A stretch of DNA of 64,000 nt from Deltaproteobacteria bacterium RIFCSPHIGHO2_01_FULL_43_49 (GTDB taxonomy: Bacteria; UBA10199; SPLOWO2-01-44-7), in the NCBI GenBank assembly GCA_001798075.1, contig MGRG01000014.1:1-64000 (forward strand), in the 5' to 3' direction. Positions 59,548 to 64,000 of the stretch are shown piece by piece. The position numbers were made by a program, and so were the translations under genes. The notes beneath the pieces are model-generated. The model made no database searches. It saw nothing but the letters and a program-made list of their open reading frames with translations, and was not told where the DNA came from. How positions within the stretch are numbered: the stretch's first letter is position 1; each line of letters begins with the position of its first letter.

Positions 59548-61710
59548 ATGATGGAACAATCCAAAATCAGGGAACGATTAGGGCTTTATAAAGAGGCTTA
59601 TCAAACCTTTCGGGACGAACTGCATTGGTGGGATGATGTTCAAACCAAGATCGATGATGAAATCGAAAAAATTGATCAAGAATTAGTGCAAAAAGATGTC
59701 TTTATTGCCGATGAAAAGTTGGCCCAATATGCTGAAAAATACCAAACTCTTCAGAAAGCCACCCAAAACGAAATTCAATCGAATGTAGATGGTTATGATC
59801 CCATCATAACCGGCTTGAAAGTCACGGCTGTTGCTGGGATAGCCATTCCCCTTATTTATTTTACTAGGGGGAAAATTTTACTCTGGGTAGGTAAAAGCGC
59901 CTTGCGCGGAGGAATTGCTGGAGGAGGTCTTTTTGCAGCGAATGGTATTTTAGGTGGAGGATTGAATGCCCTTGGGCAGTTATTTACTGGCAAATTTGAC
60001 GGGGAACAATTTTGGGAAATGGCCACAACACAAATGGAATTGGGTGGGTTACTTGGTGGTTTTGGACTTGCCTCTAAAGCTGCCGGTGGTCTATGGCCCT
60101 TGGCTAAAAAAATTTTTTGGGGCAGTAATTGGAGAACCAGAATTCCTTGGTTACTTGTTGGCACTTCTTCTGCTGCGGTGTTACATGCCTCTTCTCAAGA
60201 ATCAGCGGGCTCTTTTATCAATCCTCAAGATTTAACACTTCCTTATCCTGATGTACGTGACGTTCGTTATCAACAATCAACTGGGGATTACATTCGTTTG
60301 ATGCGACACTTTATGCAAACCAATTCCGAAAGGGAGGCTTATGGTATCTCCCCCATGGAAATGGATATTTTAGCAGAACATGCGAAAACTTCAGTAAATC
60401 CGGAAATTCAATTTGTTTTCACTCAAATGAATTATGAGGCCTTCAATCAACTTCCAAATGTCAGACGAGCTTCGGGAGAGTTTGTTGCACTCTATAGAAA
60501 AAATGCCCATCAAGATAATTTTTGCTTGAATTTCACACCAGATACCCAAATTTTGCCTTGCGATGTTGGCAGCCATCATTTTGCTTCTACAAGCAGTGTT
60601 AAAACACAAAGTGTTCCGATGAATTTCCCAATCTATTTTGAAGATCGAGGCAAACACAGCGAATATGCCAAAGAGGCAATGGCCTTTCGCATTAACCAAC
60701 AATTTTTATCTGCAGATGAAGGTATTGATCTGATTGTAAAGTCGATTGGCTCTCCTTCTGTGGTGGCCTCCCTAATACCTAGAATATACCAAAAATTACT
60801 TTTACCAGATGCTGTTGCTGCTGTTAATTATATCTTGCTGAACATCTTTATGAGTTCAAGAGAAATCAGTGCCGATGTGAAAATGCAGTATGCTGATTTG
60901 TTGAGCATGGCAATTGCCGATCACCAAAAACTGTTTATAGAACGTACCAAAGTTTTAAGACAAGATTTAGCCGTCGTTGACTCTGCACCTTTGCAAGATG
61001 CAAGTGGGCATCTGGTATTGATGAGTCCTTTTAAAGATGAGGAAAGGGCAAAAACATTTCTCGAGCGTTTACACACGGAAGGAGAATTGGTCAAGAAGGC
61101 ACTAGGAATTTATTTGGAATGGTCCAAGACTCATGTTGCAAAAGAATTTCAAGATGCTTTGGAAAAGGATATTGGAAGACATCAAAAATATTTGACAGAC
61201 GTCTATTCTGATTTTGATGAAATACAGCACAATATTTTCAGCAAAAGCAAAGTGCCTTGTGAGGAGAGCATTGATCCTGAAAAATGTCCGAGCCGTTATT
61301 TGATTACAGCCAAAGAGACTTATACGGCCCTCACCGGTGTTGATAAGCTCAGAGGCACTCTCACAGATGGTTATGTTACAAGATCTCGCGGAATCTGGGA
61401 TGTTTGGCATAGCAGCAATTCCTTTATGGAAGGAGCATTTGGAGGGTGGTTTGTGGGAAGTTTCGGATTAAAAATAGGTTTAACTAAAGAGGCAGGGCAA
61501 GTTTTTAGGGAGATGCCTTTTATTCAAAAAGCATGGGCCTATACACCATGGATTTTGGCAGGGGCTGTTGTCTATCCTAATGTGAGTGCCCTACTTGATG
61601 CAGCATCAGAACCGGTACCTCTAGAAATGAATTTTCCTGAAATGACCGGCTATGTACCACATAGTCGTCTACAACTATCTGAAATCAAAAGAGAAAATAG
61701 AGAGAAGTAA
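59548..61710 (+). CDS. Large protein of unknown function, N-terminal coiled coil plus Gly-rich hydrophobic segments
   Basis: Long ORF; GKSALRGGIAGGGLFAANGILGGGLNALGQLF; no family recognised; start at ATG 59548 or upstream 59509. Confidence 0.7.
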   Translation: MMEQSKIRERLGLYKEAYQTFRDELHWWDDVQTKIDDEIEKIDQELVQKDVFIADEKLAQYAEKYQTLQKATQNEIQSNVDGYDPIITGLKVTAVAGIAIPLIYFTRGKILLWVGKSALRGGIAGGGLFAANGILGGGLNALGQLFTGKFDGEQFWEMATTQMELGGLLGGFGLASKAAGGLWPLAKKIFWGSNWRTRIPWLLVGTSSAAVLHASSQESAGSFINPQDLTLPYPDVRDVRYQQSTGDYIRLMRHFMQTNSEREAYGISPMEMDILAEHAKTSVNPEIQFVFTQMNYEAFNQLPNVRRASGEFVALYRKNAHQDNFCLNFTPDTQILPCDVGSHHFASTSSVKTQSVPMNFPIYFEDRGKHSEYAKEAMAFRINQQFLSADEGIDLIVKSIGSPSVVASLIPRIYQKLLLPDAVAAVNYILLNIFMSSREISADVKMQYADLLSMAIADHQKLFIERTKVLRQDLAVVDSAPLQDASGHLVLMSPFKDEERAKTFLERLHTEGELVKKALGIYLEWSKTHVAKEFQDALEKDIGRHQKYLTDVYSDFDEIQHNIFSKSKVPCEESIDPEKCPSRYLITAKETYTALTGVDKLRGTLTDGYVTRSRGIWDVWHSSNSFMEGAFGGWFVGSFGLKIGLTKEAGQVFREMPFIQKAWAYTPWILAGAVVYPNVSALLDAASEPVPLEMNFPEMTGYVPHSRLQLSEIKRENREK

Positions 61711-61791
61711 AAAAGGAAATTTTTTTTAAAATTTTGAGCAACTTTTTTTGAGTTCTGCCGACAACAATCTTGGGAAGGGAGCATAAGGAGT

Positions 61792-63810
61792 ATGTTAGCT
61801 GCCGGTGAAGTTAAAGGGATTAGTCCTAAATGTAGAGAATATTTCAATCCCCTCACTAAAGGGAAGGTAACCGTTTGCGACGGAGAGCCTAAAAAGCCTG
61901 AAGAAAGTTCAAAGTTTGAGGGAAAGCCTGAAATTTCTGAACCGATTCCACCTACAGATCCCAATTTCCAAGTTACAGACTATCAATATGGAATCTATTG
62001 CCAAGCCATGAATTGGCTGAATGAAAGAAAATCGCTCGTGGAAGTGGGTTCGGCATATGATGCCCTCTTTGATGGAGTAGAAAAAGTCAATGAACATTCT
62101 TTTGATGCTTTCGCAAAATCGGTCGGCTTGCCCAATACCTTCTGGTTAGCAACAACATCAACTTATGCCCATTCAGCAGGAAGAAATTTGTTGGGTGTTG
62201 CAGGAGGAAAATTGGCGGATCCTTTCAGTAAGGTTGGGAATTGGCAAGCAGTTAAGGGAGCTGGCAGGGCCCTTACCGTAGATGCCTGGGGTAAGAGCAC
62301 ATATTTTCAATTAGCTGCTTCCGCGCATTTAATGTTTGCAGGTGTTTTTAGAGGCCCCGATGAAATGATCGACAAATTTGGTGGCAAGCAATTGACAGGC
62401 GGTAACAGAAAAGCAGCCTATTGGGGTTTGGCGGGTGCTGAAGTGGCAGGTGCCTTTTGGTTTTTAGACCAAGGATATTCTACGATGCTGACTGGGGAGA
62501 AACTAGCATCAGGAGCACCCGTCAGAATTTCGCGTCTTTCACGTTTAAAATGGGCTGGATTGTGGTCAGTGTATAGCGCTTATTTTTATGCTCACGTAGA
62601 TCAAAGAGAAAATTTGCGGCGACAAGGAAAGGACCCTGGGGTAGCCGATAATCCTTTGAATTGGTCTTGGGATGCGTATAATCCAAACCGTTTTGTCTCG
62701 GATTGGTCTGCTAATGAATTGGGTGCTGCTCCATTTTGGGCGTTAGGTCCTAAAATGGCGCGTAGTCTAACAGACAAGGTTTTTGTCAAGTTGGGTTATT
62801 TTAAAGAAACTGAATATACTAATGCCGATGGGAAAAAACTGGCAGTTAAGGAGGCTAACTTTTATCAAGAGCGCCTCCCATTCTCAACAGCCGAAAAGGC
62901 AGCTCTCTTGACTCCGCAGGAAGGAACATTTTTAGCCGCGAGAACCTTAAGACAAGACATTTTTGGCATTAAGTTAACAAGACTTTTGGAAAGGTTTTGG
63001 ATCCGTTCCAAGTTTGTAGGTAGAGTTGGTTTTACCTCCATTAAAACTCCTTCGAGATGGTTTTATGTTCTCTTGCAGACGGCGTTAAATGTCCTTATTT
63101 CTTCGATGCCTCTCTCGCGTATTAATCAGATGGCACGGTCTATCACAGAAGATGACAAGTCTCGTAAGCCTGTGACATCGACCGATGCTTGTGAAGTTGC
63201 CAGTAGTTCAACAATTCGGGGTGTCAGTAATAGAGCGCTTATCAGTAATCTCTTGAATAATTTGGTTCTTGGGCCGGCTCGTTGGATGGGAGCTAATGTA
63301 TCCATTTATGGTTTTTATGCCCCCGGCATGGCGTTGAATGTCTATCCTTATAATAGTTGTAACGAGATCCCCAGTTCCTTCCATCAACTTGCCCTGCTGC
63401 ATTTGGAGCGCTATCGTGAGGCTACAAGTGAAGAGACTAAAATAAGAGAGAAGACCCTTTTTAAAATGTTTTTTGGATTGACCAACCCTGAAGATCAGAA
63501 AAAAGACATCGCCAAGTACACTCATCAGAGTTATCCTGAGGATGTGAGAACTTTGTTTGCACTGAAATCTGCCGGCTTGATGCCTAGTAATGACTTGCCA
63601 ACTGAACAAGAAGTTGCACAGGCAATCCAGGAAATAGGGATTCCGCAGTTGGCGACTATGTCCAAGGAAGAAATTGTGGGTACTATCTTATCTTTGAGCG
63701 ATGAGGAATTGGCTGAAGGGGCTATGCTCTCTCAACAGCCAGCCGGAAAAAGTCCTTTATTCGACGCAAGGAGTGATGATCCTTGGTTAGCCGACCCGTC
63801 CAAAGGCTAA
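61792..63810 (+). CDS. Large protein of unknown function, hydrophobic Gly/Ala segments
   Basis: Long ORF; YWGLAGAEVAGAFWFLDQGYSTML; no family recognised. Confidence 0.7.
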   Translation: MLAAGEVKGISPKCREYFNPLTKGKVTVCDGEPKKPEESSKFEGKPEISEPIPPTDPNFQVTDYQYGIYCQAMNWLNERKSLVEVGSAYDALFDGVEKVNEHSFDAFAKSVGLPNTFWLATTSTYAHSAGRNLLGVAGGKLADPFSKVGNWQAVKGAGRALTVDAWGKSTYFQLAASAHLMFAGVFRGPDEMIDKFGGKQLTGGNRKAAYWGLAGAEVAGAFWFLDQGYSTMLTGEKLASGAPVRISRLSRLKWAGLWSVYSAYFYAHVDQRENLRRQGKDPGVADNPLNWSWDAYNPNRFVSDWSANELGAAPFWALGPKMARSLTDKVFVKLGYFKETEYTNADGKKLAVKEANFYQERLPFSTAEKAALLTPQEGTFLAARTLRQDIFGIKLTRLLERFWIRSKFVGRVGFTSIKTPSRWFYVLLQTALNVLISSMPLSRINQMARSITEDDKSRKPVTSTDACEVASSSTIRGVSNRALISNLLNNLVLGPARWMGANVSIYGFYAPGMALNVYPYNSCNEIPSSFHQLALLHLERYREATSEETKIREKTLFKMFFGLTNPEDQKKDIAKYTHQSYPEDVRTLFALKSAGLMPSNDLPTEQEVAQAIQEIGIPQLATMSKEEIVGTILSLSDEELAEGAMLSQQPAGKSPLFDARSDDPWLADPSKG

Positions 63811-64000
63811 TTTCCGTTATTTTGCTGCTGTCCTTGAAGAAATTGGTTCATTCCCTCTTGGGTGACCACACTCAAATTAATCAGCGTTCCATGCTGTTCG
63901 TCATCTTTCACGAAAGTAAGAGAGCCGATTAGATTTCCCTTGTTGGCTTGGATTGAACCGAGATTCGCCATTGAGTTGTCAAACACAGTGACCTGCCAAC
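63807..64000 (-). CDS. C-terminal part of unknown protein (truncated by window)
   Basis: Minus strand reads ...QVTVFDNSMANLGSIQANKGNLIGSLTFVKDDEQHGTLINLSVVTQEGMNQFLQGQQQNNGN*; convergent overlap with the upstream CDS stop. Confidence 0.5.
   Translation of the reverse strand, partial: WQVTVFDNSMANLGSIQANKGNLIGSLTFVKDDEQHGTLINLSVVTQEGMNQFLQGQQQNNGN

Overview
This 64 kb window is a bacterial chromosome segment. (1) An almost uninterrupted S10-spc-alpha ribosomal protein superoperon runs from the tuf 3' end to rplQ, including secY, adk, map, infA and rpoA (about 1-15.5 kb). (2) A mixed housekeeping and envelope region follows: M48 protease, FHA, RmuC, NadK, NadD, LemA, TPM protein, PPIase, PBP1A, diguanylate cyclase and a Ser/Thr kinase (15.5-31.2 kb). 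(3) A respiratory cluster encodes alternative complex III (ActABCDEF), SCO, CoxBACD, CtaA and CtaB (31.4-46.7 kb). (4) An rRNA operon (47.05-53.85 kb) carries three apparent group I introns: one in 16S after U1495 with a LAGLIDADG endonuclease ORF, and two ORF-less ones in 23S after U1917 and U2449 (E. coli numbering placed by eye). (5) Then come surE, pcm, a LysM/M23 gene, apt, tRNA-Arg, an AbiEi/AbiEii-like plus exonuclease operon, and two large unrecognised proteins. The most unusual signals are two. First, the rrn operon has three introns, and a CCCGCACTTTC..GAAAGTGCGGG hairpin recurs in all three introns and in the pre-16S leader, at non-equivalent structural positions. Second, several families of structured palindromic repeats occur. 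Their outer stems differ between copies but stay self-complementary. Several copies are read through in frame as signal peptides, N-termini or linkers of envelope proteins. All homology calls are by eye; no database search was run.
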